Positions 44,730 through 52,449 of a stretch of 64,000 nucleotides of DNA are shown piece by piece. Every line of letters starts with the position of its first letter. The first letter of the stretch is position 1. The notes beneath the pieces were generated by a model. It was not told where the DNA came from. It was given only the letters and a program-made list of their open reading frames with translations, and did not search any database. The DNA is taken from assembly GCA_000531095.1 (NCBI GenBank), contig HG799465.1:359019-423018 (forward strand). The letters are read 5' to 3'. The position numbers were made by a program, and so were the translations under genes. This DNA is from Gemmata massiliana (GTDB taxonomy: Bacteria > Planctomycetota > Planctomycetia > Gemmatales > Gemmataceae).

Positions 44730-46047
44730 CGAGTCGCGCGAGATCCTGTTCGGCGGGGCCGCGGGCGGGGGCAAATCCGTCGGGATGCTCCTGGCGGCAG
44801 CACAGTACGTTACCGAGTTCCGGTACGCCGCGCTGATCTTGCGCCGCACGTTCAAACAGCTCTCGAAGTCCGACTCGATCCTCGCGCTGGCAAAGGACTG
44901 GTGGCTGTCGGACCCGCGGATCCGGTACAACGCGGACGTGTACACGTTCACGTTCCCGGCCGGCAGTGTGGTCGAGTTCGGGCACATGGAACACGAGGAC
45001 GCGAAGTACAACTACCAGGGCGGCGCGTACCGGTTCGTGGGCTTCGACGAGTTGACCCAGTTCACCGAGCCCATGTACACGTTCCTGTTCAGCCGCCAGC
45101 GGCGCGAGGTCGGGAGCCGCGTCCCGTTGCGCATGCGGGCCACGTCCAACCCGGGCGGGACCGGGCACGACTTCGTGCGGCGCCGGTTCATCGACCCCCG
45201 AACCCGAGACCCGCGGGCCGTTTTCATCCCGGCCAAGCTCTCGGACAACCCGAACCTGGACCAGGACAGCTACATCGAGTCGCTGTCCTTTTTGGACCCG
45301 CTCACGCGCGCACAAATGCTCGCGGGCGACTGGAACGCGGTCGAGGGCGGGCGGTTCAAAAAAGAATGGTTCCCGCGGTACCACCTGCGCGGGGATCACT
45401 TGGTGCTAGTGCGCCCGGGCGAAACCCGGGAACGGACCTACCACGTCTGGCGCCTGCCCATGTTCCTCGCGTGCGACCCTGCGGCCAGCGCGAAGGTGAG
45501 CGCGGACTTCACGGTCGCGGGCGTGTGGGCTACCACGCCGGAGAACGAGCTCGTGCTCCTGGACGCGGATCGGTTCCAACTCGCGCTGCCGGACATCGTT
45601 CCGCGGGTCGAGGCCCTGTGGAACAAGTGGCGCCGGCACCCGAACGGGGTGTGGATCGAAGCGGTCGCGGCGAACAACGGCGTGTACGAGCTGGCGGCGC
45701 GAACCCGGATGCCCGCGCGCCGGCTCGACCCGCTGGGCCAGGACAAGTTGGTCCGCGCGACCCAGGCGATCAACTACGCGGCGACCGGTCGCATCTGGCT
45801 ACCGGCCCCGGGACTCGTGTCCGGGATGCCGCTCAGCGAAATGGAGTCCGAACTGTACCGGTTCACGGGCGACGAGAAGCGCGACGCGCACGACGACGTG
45901 GTTGATGTCTTCTCTTATGCGGCCCGCGTGCTCGCGAGCGGCCCCAGGGGGAACCTCGCGAGACGGTCCCACTCGTATTCGGAGGCCCGCGATGATCGCG
46001 CCGGCAACGCTGATCGACATCATGCGCCCGCTCATGGACATCCTTGA
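44572..46047 (+). CDS. Phage terminase large subunit (TerL)
   Basis: This 491-residue packaging motor has Walker A FGGAAGGGKSVG, Walker B RFVGFDELTQ, and a coupling motif near MRATSNPGGTGHDFVRRRFI. The C-terminal nuclease has acidic residues in ACDPAAS and DAHDDVVDVFSYA. TerL cuts and pumps DNA into an empty capsid. Strong homology begins near LENPYIPDRV, so a later start (GTG at 44641 or 44656) is possible; the ATG at 44572 overlaps the upstream gene by 158 bases. No portal or capsid gene follows. Confidence 0.9.
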   Translation: MTTVTASPTESTNSPASLARRKAVLQATVLENPYIPDRVKNGLTRRQAEFLSDESREILFGGAAGGGKSVGMLLAAAQYVTEFRYAALILRRTFKQLSKSDSILALAKDWWLSDPRIRYNADVYTFTFPAGSVVEFGHMEHEDAKYNYQGGAYRFVGFDELTQFTEPMYTFLFSRQRREVGSRVPLRMRATSNPGGTGHDFVRRRFIDPRTRDPRAVFIPAKLSDNPNLDQDSYIESLSFLDPLTRAQMLAGDWNAVEGGRFKKEWFPRYHLRGDHLVLVRPGETRERTYHVWRLPMFLACDPAASAKVSADFTVAGVWATTPENELVLLDADRFQLALPDIVPRVEALWNKWRRHPNGVWIEAVAANNGVYELAARTRMPARRLDPLGQDKLVRATQAINYAATGRIWLPAPGLVSGMPLSEMESELYRFTGDEKRDAHDDVVDVFSYAARVLASGPRGNLARRSHSYSEARDDRAGNADRHHAPAHGHP

Positions 46048-46459
46048 GGACAACCGCGGCGCGCCGATCGGGGACGCCATCGGGTTCGAGTTGCTGCTGG
46101 CGGACGACACCGACTCAGTCGAATTGCGCGAAACTTACGCGGACAAACTCGCAACCTGGAACTGCCCGAAGCGCGCGGGTGCGGTGCGCGAGGAAGCCAA
46201 ATGTCTCCGCGCCGGCGGGAAGGTGCCGCGCCGGCGGTTCGTGCCGCCCGTCGTTCTGCACTACCCCTTCGGCTGCACCAACGTCGGGACCGAGGCCGAA
46301 CCGGAATACCGCAGCAACGCGGACCTCGCGCAAGAGCTCGTCGCGGACTGGTCGCAGAAGGGCGGCATCCTGGCCATCCCGACGCACCTGACGATTTCCG
46401 GCGGGCCGGCGTGGTGGGTCGAGTTCCCACCCCCGGAATGTTCGTGTCGCAGCGAGTAG
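45992..46459 (+). CDS. Hypothetical protein overlapping TerL end, 155 residues
   Basis: The ATG at 45992 has GGAGG upstream and lies within the last 56 bases of TerL in another frame, as phage genes often do. The protein has an acidic N-terminus (DIMRPLMDILEDNRGAPIGD) and a later block VVLHYPFGCTNVGTEAEPEY, then ILAIPTHLTISGGPAWWVEF. I do not recognise it. A portal protein, the usual next gene, would be much longer. Confidence 0.55.
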   Translation: MIAPATLIDIMRPLMDILEDNRGAPIGDAIGFELLLADDTDSVELRETYADKLATWNCPKRAGAVREEAKCLRAGGKVPRRRFVPPVVLHYPFGCTNVGTEAEPEYRSNADLAQELVADWSQKGGILAIPTHLTISGGPAWWVEFPPPECSCRSE

Positions 46460-46478
46460 TACTTCGAGTGACGAGCAG

Positions 46479-46502
46479 GTCGGCGGGAATTCCCGCCGAC
46501 CC
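46479..46502. repeat. 24-bp perfect palindrome centred on GAATTC
   Basis: Both halves match exactly with no loop: GGTCGGCGGGAA and its reverse complement. It is the first of a set of variable palindromes in this island, 20 bases after the stop of the preceding gene. Confidence 0.9.
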
Positions 46503-46538
46503 CACCCGGAACACATTCAGGTCACGGCGCACGAAAAA

Positions 46539-46564
46539 GCCGGGCGGGAGTGATCCCGCCCGGC
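46539..46564. repeat. Palindrome with 11-bp arms, GTGA loop
   Basis: GCCGGGCGGGA (46539-46549) and 46554-46564 are exact reverse complements. It is only 36 bases from the previous palindrome and has different outer arms but the same GGCGGGA inner half. Confidence 0.9.
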
Positions 46565-46789
46565 AACCAGACCAGCTTTTGGGTCCCGTCCATCCCTTCG
46601 GTAGCCTGGCGTGCGGTACCGCACCCACCCCTCGGATACGACACCGTCGGCGTCGCGAATGATCGCGGTCGCCAACGGTATGTAGCGCGCCCGCTGGAGG
46701 CGAGCAAGGAAAAAGACCACGCGCAAGCCCCTCGCGCTCTCGTCGCCGATCTGAATACAGGTGCCGCCTCAATTAATGCGCTACAGTCA

Positions 46790-47110
46790 GACGATATAGC
46801 GCCTGGATCAACCTGCACGTCCTGGACGAGCCTCCGGCGGATCTGCGAAAACATGGGCCTCGCGTTCAGCGCGCAGTTGCAGAAGCTGAAAAAGAAGTCG
46901 TGGGCAGTTGTGTCGGAGATCGACACAACTGGGGCGGACGGGAAAACGTACTCAATGGTGATGATCGACCGCCGCACGCTCCTGATGTGGCTGGCGAACA
47001 TCGACGAGCGGAAGGTGAAGGCGACGGGTCGCGAAAAGGTCGTGAGCTGTTTGGCATTCCGTTCGAGCAAATCGTGCCTGCGAAACCCCGTCGGATCCCG
47101 GAGCCAATAA
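46790..47110 (+). pseudogene. Phage antirepressor N-terminal domain (P22_AR_N type), partial
   Basis: The frame reads SLRRICENMGLAFSAQLQKL, then KKKSWAVVSEIDTTGADGKT and MVMIDRRTLLMWLANIDERK, which fits the P22-type antirepressor N-terminal domain. It is preceded by unrelated sequence and ends soon after REKVVS in an out-of-family tail. No convincing start was found, so it is probably a fragment. Intact relatives counter phage repressors. Confidence 0.6.
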
Positions 47111-47235
47111 GTCCGGACTCTTCAGTAAACAGGTTGAGTTCCTCTGTTACGAGGGACGCGATCATTTGATGAGGCACTGAGAAGTGCCATTATCGGTTTG
47201 AGCAGTCGCGTGCTCGAAAAAACGTAACCCTGGGG

Positions 47236-47451
47236 TCACTGAACGGGCAGGTGCCCTTCGTCCCAGACCTGGCGCACATCCTCGTCACTCGTCTCGGGTA
47301 ACCCGCTGGCTCGGATCTCGGCCGCGACCTGTTCGGGAGTTACGTTCCCACCGAGCCGTGCCCGGATCTCCAGGACGAGGCGCGGGAGTCCGGGATTCTG
47401 TTCGTTCGGGTTCGTTTCGACGGCGAACGCACGTGGATCTTCGGTAGACAT
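47236..47451 (-). CDS. Hypothetical small acidic protein, 71 residues
   Basis: I do not recognise it. The start ATG at 47451 has a G-rich ribosome site. The sequence reads LPRLVLEIRARLGGNVTPEQ, then VAAEIRASGLPETSDEDVRQ, which would form two or three helices. It stands alone on the minus strand. Confidence 0.5.
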   Translation of the reverse strand: MSTEDPRAFAVETNPNEQNPGLPRLVLEIRARLGGNVTPEQVAAEIRASGLPETSDEDVRQVWDEGHLPVQ

Positions 47452-47669
47452 GACCGACTCCCCCCACGGCTCCTGAAACAGAGAAAGCGGGGTGACGCGC
47501 GGCGGGCCGTCGCCCATTCAACCCGCTGCGGTCACCCCGCCGTGAGCGGAAGTCAGCAAGCCGCGTGCCGCGGGCACACACACGTTCATCATGTTTCACG
47601 TCGTTGGCCCCGAACGTGCAATCAAACCACTGGTTCTATCCTGGGCACCTTACTGCGGGGGAGGCGATC

Positions 47670-47840
47670 ATGTTCCGTTGGGCCATTCTGTTCTTCATCG
47701 TGGCGCTGATCTCGGCGTTCCTCGGGTTCGGTGGGATTGCCGGAGACGCCGCGTGGATCGGGCAGGTACTGTTGTTCGTGTTCCTGATCCTGACCGTGGT
47801 TTCGCTCGTCGCGGGACGGCGCGGGCCAAGTATTGAGTAG
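47670..47840 (+). CDS. DUF1328 (YtjA-like) small membrane protein
   Basis: The 56-residue product has two membrane helices ([17 protein letters not shown] and [19 protein letters not shown]) with [10 protein letters not shown] between, exactly the DUF1328 layout. The function is unknown, but members are often stress-induced. GGAGG precedes the ATG at 47670. It faces a YsnF/AvaK-like stress gene across a hairpin, consistent with a small stress-protein cluster. Confidence 0.88.
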   Translation: MFRWAILFFIVALISAFLGFGGIAGDAAWIGQVLLFVFLILTVVSLVAGRRGPSIE

Positions 47841-47872
47841 CGTGCTCGAACAACGATATGTGAGCAAATGAA

Positions 47873-47898
47873 AGCGGGCGGGGTTACTCCCGCCCGCT
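47873..47898. terminator. Hairpin between convergent DUF1328 and DUF2382 genes
   Basis: A 10-bp GC stem (47873-47882 with 47889-47898) surrounds a 6-base loop. It lies between two convergent stops. Its centre (GGGGTTACTCCC) resembles the palindrome set of this island, so it could also be one of those. Confidence 0.55.
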
Positions 47899-47906
47899 CC
47901 GTTGGG

Positions 47907-48857
47907 TTACTTCTTACGGCTATTCTGGCGTACCTTGGCCTCGCCCTCGGACTCGACCACAAGTTCCTCTTCCCGAACGTCACCGGCTACGGTCTTGGTG
48001 TCGTGTACCTTACGCTTCCCGACACTTACTTCCTCCTTCAGCACCGCCTCCTTGGTCACGTGGACCCGCTCCTCCTTGGTCGGGATGCGGATCTCCTCGG
48101 CCTCCAGTTCGGCCCCGCTGACGCGCTTGCCGCTCGCGGGCCGGCGCTCGATCACCACTTCTTCGCGCTCAACCGGGACGGTGATCTGCTTGTGTTCGGT
48201 ATGGACCTCCTTACGGACCTTCACCTCGCCCGCGCTCACCGTTTCTTTGTCCGCGCGGAGGTGCTCCTTCTTGAGTTGAATCACCCGTCCGTCTTCTGTT
48301 TGGAACGACCCCTCGGCAAGCGTATTCGCCCGGTCAGCGCGGACGGCCGCCCAGGCGCTGCGGTCGAACCCACTGTACCTGTGGAGCATGTTGCGGGCCT
48401 CGTCCAAGCGGTCGCCAGTCTCTACGGTCACAAGGTAGCGCCCGGCTTGAACTTCGTTCTGATAGAACTCCGCGTCCTCTTCGGGAACGCCCCAGCCAAT
48501 CAGGGCGCCCGCGATGCCACCGGCCGCGGCCCCACCCGCGGCACTAATAAGGGCTGCTGCGAGTGGTCCGACCGCGAGGATCGGCCCGATCACCGGGATC
48601 ACCCCGAACGACACCGCGAGCGAGCCGAGGGCGAGAGCCCCGCCCCCGGCCACGGCACCGGCGACCGCCCCTTCCTCGGCGTAAGTGTTGTTGGCGGCCC
48701 CGAACTTGACCGTTTCGCCCTCGGCGTTGCGGTACACCATCCCGATTTCCGAATCCGTGAACCCGTGCGCCTTGAGCTCGGAAATCGCTTGCTCGGCACG
48801 GGCCTTGGTCTCGAATACGCCAACGGCGGTATTGTGCTTCTTCTTGCGAGTCGTCAT
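47907..48857 (-). CDS. YsnF/AvaK-type stress protein (DUF2382)
   Basis: The 316-residue protein starts with a general-stress-17M-like domain (TAVGVFETKARAEQAISELK) and a Gly/Ala-rich hydrophobic hairpin (GGAAAGGIAGALIGWGVPEE). The C-terminal half is DUF2382: IQLKKEHLRADKETVSAGEV, then VPVEREEVVIERRPASG and RVHVTKEAVLKEEVSVGKRK. Such proteins accumulate under stress; the molecular role is unknown. Neighbours DUF1328 and a CsbD-like fragment fit the same theme. Confidence 0.87.
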   Translation of the reverse strand: MTTRKKKHNTAVGVFETKARAEQAISELKAHGFTDSEIGMVYRNAEGETVKFGAANNTYAEEGAVAGAVAGGGALALGSLAVSFGVIPVIGPILAVGPLAAALISAAGGAAAGGIAGALIGWGVPEEDAEFYQNEVQAGRYLVTVETGDRLDEARNMLHRYSGFDRSAWAAVRADRANTLAEGSFQTEDGRVIQLKKEHLRADKETVSAGEVKVRKEVHTEHKQITVPVEREEVVIERRPASGKRVSGAELEAEEIRIPTKEERVHVTKEAVLKEEVSVGKRKVHDTKTVAGDVREEELVVESEGEAKVRQNSRKK

Positions 48858-49055
48858 CGCGTTGTTACCTCAAAGTACGGGCGATGCGGGTTCCGGCACG
48901 GAACCGAAGACGGTGGGTGAGGCAGCAATCCCCGCGCCACCGGCGGAGCCGAACGCGCCACGAATGCGACCGAATTTGTGGCAATACTAACGGACGAAAC
49001 GCGAGGAGTTGGAATATCCACTGTGCGCGGATGAGAGCTGACCGGAGTAAAAACC

Positions 49056-49085
49056 GAAGTCCCCGGAAACATTTCCGGGGACTTC
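49056..49085. terminator. 14-bp perfect hairpin after the Flp pilin gene
   Basis: 49056-49069 pairs exactly with 49072-49085 around a 2-base loop. It lies 34 bases past the pilin stop on the minus strand. It is structurally like the variable palindromes further right (GGAAACATTTCC centre). Confidence 0.6.
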
Positions 49086-49118
49086 AGGGGTAGGCTGGGA
49101 CCGATTCGCGGACCCCAC

Positions 49119-49313
49119 TCAGCTCGAGGCCGTCGGCTTGATGGAGGAGCCGACGAAGGAGAAGGTGCTGTTGGCGTTGGAGCCGAGGGTGGTGATGGCG
49201 GCGATGCACACCACGACGATCAGGGCCAGCATCACCGCGTACTCGACCGCGGCGGAGCAATTCGACCTCGCATCGTTCGACAGAGGGCGAAACCCATGAC
49301 CAAACAGCAGCAT
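49119..49313 (-). CDS. Flp/Fap-type pilin
   Basis: The 64-residue product has the prepilin core SAAVEYAVMLALIVVVCIAA, with the conserved Glu-Tyr pair and a hydrophobic helix, then TLGSNANSTFSFVGSSI. Flp pilins form tad-type adhesive pili after cleavage by a prepilin peptidase. The cleavage would fall before AAVEY, although the usual Gly is replaced here. No tad assembly genes are nearby, so it would rely on genes elsewhere. The first codons overlap a divergent gene. Confidence 0.82.
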   Translation of the reverse strand: MLLFGHGFRPLSNDARSNCSAAVEYAVMLALIVVVCIAAITTLGSNANSTFSFVGSSIKPTASS

Positions 49314-49622
49314 CAGATCGGAGTTGGTACCGTCGTTGTCGTTCTCCTATTGCTCCTGTACCCGCCCTGGAAACTGGAATTCGAGGACGGGTACGAGCGG
49401 ATCGCCTTCGCGTTCTTGTTCTCCCCGCCCTCGGACTACCGGCTCACGATCGGCAACAGGATCGTGAGCCCGCAAACGCAAGCGATCGCGGCCTGGATGC
49501 TACTCGGTGAAGTTGTTTGCGTGACGACGCTAGCGGGGGCACTCTTCGCTCTTTACCGCCCCACCGCGACGGCGCCGGCGCACGGGCCGACGGTGGGTAC
49601 TCCCGCGACCACAACCTCGTGA
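49296..49622 (+). CDS. Hypothetical membrane protein, 108 residues
   Basis: It has two predicted membrane segments, GVGTVVVVLLLLLYPPW and AAWMLLGEVVCVTTLAGALFA, separated by a loop with YERIAFAFLFSPPSDYRL, and a Thr/Pro/Ala-rich tail. I do not recognise the family. Its 5' end overlaps the divergent pilin gene by 18 bases, so one of the two starts may be misplaced. Confidence 0.55.
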   Translation: MTKQQHQIGVGTVVVVLLLLLYPPWKLEFEDGYERIAFAFLFSPPSDYRLTIGNRIVSPQTQAIAAWMLLGEVVCVTTLAGALFALYRPTATAPAHGPTVGTPATTTS

Positions 49623-49745
49623 GAGTGGCCCCCGCCACCTTCAGTTCACGGTCGACCCGGTACCGAATTCCGGCTCGCACGAAATCCCACGAGTCGAGAA
49701 TCGTCATCACCGTGGGGAGTGTTCCGGCCCTCGGGAGGATGCGTG

Positions 49746-50213
49746 ATGCTCGCTTCGTTGCTGGCGGTTTCACTGGCGATTGCGCCGGGTCAACAACCGA
49801 AGGAAGACAAGAAGGCACCGGAACTGTCGGCCGAAGCGAAAAAGGAGCTGAAGAAACTCGAGGGCAAGTGGCAGATCGTGAAAGCGCTCGGCTCGGAAGG
49901 GGAAGCCGATGTGAAGGATCTTGAGGCGTTCTGCGCGATCGAGGGAACTAAATTGACGTTCACCCGCGGAACGAAGACCGAGGTGGCGGAGGTCACGGCC
50001 CTGGACCCCGGTGCGGACCCGATGTGCATCGACCTGACGGAGGCTCGTCCCGGCAGGCCCGAGCGCGTCACCGAAGGTGTGTTCAAGTTGGATGGGGATA
50101 CGCTCCACCTCGCGATGGCGGCACCCAAAGATGGTAAGCTGCGCCCGGCCGGCGTTGAGAAACCCACCGACGGGCGCATCATCGTGTGGGTCATGAAGCG
50201 CGTGAAGGAGTAG
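49746..50213 (+). CDS. TIGR03067 family secreted protein
   Basis: The 155-residue protein has a short signal (MLASLLAVSLAIAPGQ) and then the TIGR03067 pattern: ELKKLEGKWQIVKALGSEGE, CAIEGTKLTFTRG, and a central ALDPGADPMCIDLTEA block ending GVFKLDGDTLHLAMA. This family is greatly expanded in planctomycetes and forms a small beta-barrel-like domain; function unknown. The ATG at 49746 directly precedes the signal peptide. Confidence 0.82.
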   Translation: MLASLLAVSLAIAPGQQPKEDKKAPELSAEAKKELKKLEGKWQIVKALGSEGEADVKDLEAFCAIEGTKLTFTRGTKTEVAEVTALDPGADPMCIDLTEARPGRPERVTEGVFKLDGDTLHLAMAAPKDGKLRPAGVEKPTDGRIIVWVMKRVKE

Positions 50214-50275
50214 CTACCCACCTCTTCGAGCGGCATTAGAAGCAACCTAACCGACTTCACTTCGCCAACCACCGC

Positions 50276-50300
50276 GTGTGTGGTGATCTCCACCACACAC
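50276..50300. repeat. Palindrome, 10-bp arms, ATCTC loop
   Basis: GTGTGTGGTG (50276-50285) pairs with 50291-50300. The central part TGTGGTGATCTCC is shared with the palindrome at 52256-52282, so these two have a common core with different outer arms. Confidence 0.85.
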
Positions 50301-50493
50301 CAAATCTGGGGCACCGTGAAACGCTTGGAAATGAAGAGTTTGAGGTTGCTTTCGGCCACAGAAACGGGCACTTCTGGGGTTCCGCTATCGTCAGATCGTT
50401 CGAGTGCGGGGCCGCAAATCAAGCGAACCGTGAAGCACTCGAATTACCAGGGTTTGGAGCCAATTCGGATGCGCAAAGGGGGTATTTCGAGCG

Positions 50494-50518
50494 AACCGTA
50501 AAGAAGATCTTTACGGTT
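50494..50518. repeat. Palindrome, 11-bp arms, AGA loop
   Basis: AACCGTAAAGA (50494-50504) and 50508-50518 are exact reverse complements. It is AT-richer than other members. Confidence 0.85.
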
Positions 50519-50565
50519 ATCGCGGGCCGTTTTCAGAGGTGCAAAACGGGCACTTTTAGGGAGCT

Positions 50566-50964
50566 CTATTCGGTAGGCTTCGCGAGGTTCGGGAGCGCGG
50601 GCATAGTAGTGGTTTCGGCCGTCGGGTCAGCGCTCGGGAGCACTAGAGGGGACGCAATCACGTGTGCCGCGCCGGGGAGCGGACGATCGGCCGAGATGAA
50701 AAGCCCCATGTCGCGGGCGCAACACCGGGGCCAGTTTCCGCGCACCACGCCGCGCACCTCGGTTGGCGTCGCAGGAAGCGCGCGACCGCATTGGGCGCAC
50801 CGGAACAGCGAAACGCGCGCCTTCGGGCTCGGGATGATTCTGGGCCATCGGTGGTCCGTTGAAGTCGTGGCTGGGCTTGGCGCGACTACCTCGTTGCACC
50901 GGCCTCGGTTAACCCTGCGGACGGTTGTTGCACTCTCGGATTTCGGCGCTCGACATCGATGCAC
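50566..50964 (-). CDS. Small zinc-ribbon-like protein, tandem copy 2
   Basis: The useful part reads RVSLFRCAQCGRALPATPTE, then RGNWPRCCARDMGLFI, parallel to the gene just upstream (LFRCERC and WPGCCKGDMVL). Two CxxC and CC pairs suggest a zinc-binding knuckle. The exact start is unclear because the frame extends into the neighbour, and there is no good ATG near the conserved part. The C-terminus is Pro/Thr/Ala-rich. Function unknown. Confidence 0.5.
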   Translation of the reverse strand: MHRCRAPKSESATTVRRVNRGRCNEVVAPSPATTSTDHRWPRIIPSPKARVSLFRCAQCGRALPATPTEVRGVVRGNWPRCCARDMGLFISADRPLPGAAHVIASPLVLPSADPTAETTTMPALPNLAKPTE

Positions 50965-51116
50965 AGGACCATGTCGCCTTTACAGCAACCGGGCCAGCGC
51001 CCGACTCGCCGGTGGAGTCGGACCTGATCTGGGGACGTGGCGAACGCGCGTCGGCACCGTTCGCACCGGAATAACAGGAGACGAGAGTCGTCCGAGCGCG
51101 GGGGCAGAAACATCAC
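50886..51116 (-). CDS. Small zinc-ribbon-like protein, tandem copy 1
   Basis: The 76-residue product reads RLLLFRCERCRRAFATSPDQ, then VGRWPGCCKGDMVLCIDVER. Cys pairs at FRCERC and GCC could bind zinc. It overlaps the start region of a paralogue with the same spacing, so the pair arose by tandem duplication. I do not recognise a named family. The neighbourhood is otherwise made of fragments. Confidence 0.5.
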   Translation of the reverse strand: MMFLPPRSDDSRLLLFRCERCRRAFATSPDQVRLHRRVGRWPGCCKGDMVLCIDVERRNPRVQQPSAGLTEAGATR

Positions 51117-51365
51117 GAACCCTTTGAGCAGAACCCGAAGTCAGTCGTCGGTGTGTGGAACTTCGTGCGCGGGGTGGTCGGTGTGTTGGGTGATCCGGGG
51201 TTAGCCTCACCGAGCACGGTCGCAAGGATCAACCGATAGCAAGTAGCGGACCGATCGGGTCAAAATGCGCCCCGCGAAGGAATTGGGCACATGCGGTTGA
51301 TCGCTTCAGGGCAAAGCGCAACACTCTTCTCCCGAGAACCGCTCAAACGGCTGGACGTGTGCGGT
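51117..51365. other. Intergenic stretch with nothing recognised
   Basis: No gene, RNA or strong hairpin is seen in this stretch between the zinc-ribbon pair and the response-regulator fragment. Confidence 0.4.
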
Positions 51366-51539
51366 TCAGTGCGCAACGCCGTTCCCGTCCGTAACCACGT
51401 GTTCGCCCAGCGCGTGCAGCAGTTCGGCCGGATCGACCGGCTTGGTGAAGTGCAAGTTGAACCCGCACCCGGCCGCGCGCTCCCGGGTCCGCTCGTCCCC
51501 CAGCGCGGTGAGCGCGACCAGGAGTGGCCCCTCACTTCC
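51366..51539 (-). pseudogene. Response-regulator receiver domain, C-terminal fragment
   Basis: The minus-strand frame reads PLLVALTALGDERTRERAAG followed by HFTKPVDPAELLHALG, the second half of a CheY-like receiver with the conserved Thr/Ala and Lys. The phosphoacceptor aspartate half is absent. It ends at 51366 and is cut off at about 51540, where unrelated sequence begins. Confidence 0.65.
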
Positions 51540-51559
51540 GGTCGAGGCACAAGACGGTC

Positions 51560-51657
51560 CGAATCCGTTGCGCGACAAGACCGCGGACGCGGCCCACTCG
51601 GTGGGCCAAGCGGCGAAGGACGCGGGCCAGAAGCTGAAGGACAAGAGCGGCGCGTAG
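51560..51657 (+). pseudogene. CsbD-like stress protein, 3' fragment
   Basis: The last codons read DKTADAAHSVGQAAKDAGQK and LKDKSGA before a TAG, typical of small helical CsbD/YjbJ-like proteins. The 5' part is lost, replaced by the antisense response-regulator fragment. A good terminator follows at 51677. Confidence 0.5.
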
Positions 51658-51676
51658 TCGGTGCGCTCCTCTTCGC

Positions 51677-51704
51677 GCCCGCTCCAAGTGGAGCGGGCAT
51701 TTTT
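51677..51704 (+). terminator. Intrinsic terminator
   Basis: A 10-bp GC stem (51677-51686 with 51689-51698) with a tiny loop is followed by ATTTTTCG. It is the most classical terminator in the window, 19 bases after the CsbD-like stop. Confidence 0.8.
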
Positions 51705-51787
51705 CGTTTCACGAGCCGTTCAGCGAACGCCAACGTAACCGAGATCGTTATGCAGGTCAGTCGTGGAGCAGGTCTCCACAACCGGTC

Positions 51788-51818
51788 TTCAGTTGCCACG
51801 GAGAAGGTGGCAACTGAA
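51788..51818. repeat. Palindrome, 12-bp arms
   Basis: TTCAGTTGCCAC (51788-51799) pairs exactly with 51807-51818 around a 7-base loop. It lies at the very 3' end of the ParB/antirepressor-like remnant. Confidence 0.9.
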
Positions 51819-52106
51819 ACTGCAGCCAGCCGTGTTGGCCTTCTCGCAGATCTCGGGCTTCACCTTGCGCGCGTCGATCATCGCCAAAACACGGGATTTC
51901 CCGTCGTCGGCAACCATAACCATCTCGGTTACGGTTGCCCACTCCTGGTCCTTGAACTTCAGAACTGCCGTCGCAGCAAACCACGTGTAGCTCGAGGTCG
52001 GACCTGCAAGTTGGTCGCGAGCCACACCGTTCGCCGGTGGGGGCAACATCGCCCTAACCGGCCGGCGGCTGGCCGTAGTACCTGATCCTGTACCTGCCCT
52101 TTTCCC

Positions 52107-52132
52107 CAGTTCAGGCGAATTCGCCTGAACTG
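52107..52132. repeat. 26-bp perfect palindrome centred on GAATTC
   Basis: CAGTTCAGGCGAA and its exact reverse complement meet without a loop. Confidence 0.92.
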
Positions 52133-52169
52133 AGCAGCAGCAGCAAGTTGATCGCGAATCTTGATTTGT

Positions 52170-52199
52170 GCCAGTGGGGGCAACGTTGCCCCCACTGGC
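52170..52199. repeat. 30-bp perfect palindrome centred on AACGTT
   Basis: GCCAGTGGGGGCAAC and its exact reverse complement meet without a loop. A related half (GGTGGGGGCAAC) occurs near 52035. Confidence 0.92.
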
Positions 52200-52255
52200 G
52201 AAGATTGGCTGCGGGAAGTGTTCGCACCCGTTCCCCTGATATTCTTCGCCGACTT

Positions 52256-52282
52256 CAACTGTGGTGATCTCCCCCACAGTTG
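52256..52282. repeat. Palindrome, 9-bp arms, same core as 50276
   Basis: CAACTGTGG (52256-52264) pairs with 52274-52282. The loop region TGATCTCC matches that of the 50276-50300 palindrome. Confidence 0.82.
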
Positions 52283-52413
52283 GCCACGCCGGGAGTTGTG
52301 GTGTTCTCCGCAACAACTGCTGCCGACGGCACGAATCGACGACCTTGACGAAGTGGATCAGGCGCCCGGAGACGCCGATTGTTTTGCCCACATGGTCGCG
52401 GGTTTCACCCTTG

Positions 52414-52449
52414 CTCGAAGGCTCCGGAATTAATTCCGGAGCCTTCGAG
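52414..52449. repeat. 36-bp perfect palindrome
   Basis: CTCGAAGGCTCCGGAATT and its exact reverse complement meet with no loop, the longest uninterrupted palindrome class in the window. In the overlapping minus-strand frame it encodes KAPELIPEPS. Confidence 0.95.

Larger units (their letters stand above)
50214..50565. other. Gap holding two palindromes
   Basis: No gene is convincing in this 352-base stretch. It contains the palindromes at 50276-50300 and 50494-50518. Open frames across it on the plus strand have no family resemblance. Confidence 0.5.

Noticed and set aside
47171..47190. Small hairpin GGCACT/AGTGCC
   Set aside because: Six-bp arms are too short to count as a member of the palindrome set or as a terminator.
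49056..49085. Counting this hairpin as a definite member of the variable palindrome set
   Set aside because: Its place just after the pilin stop is explained by termination, so membership is only possible.
50276..51127. Plus-strand frame of 283 codons
   Set aside because: It crosses two palindromes and runs antisense to the paired cysteine-rich frames; nothing in it resembles a protein family.
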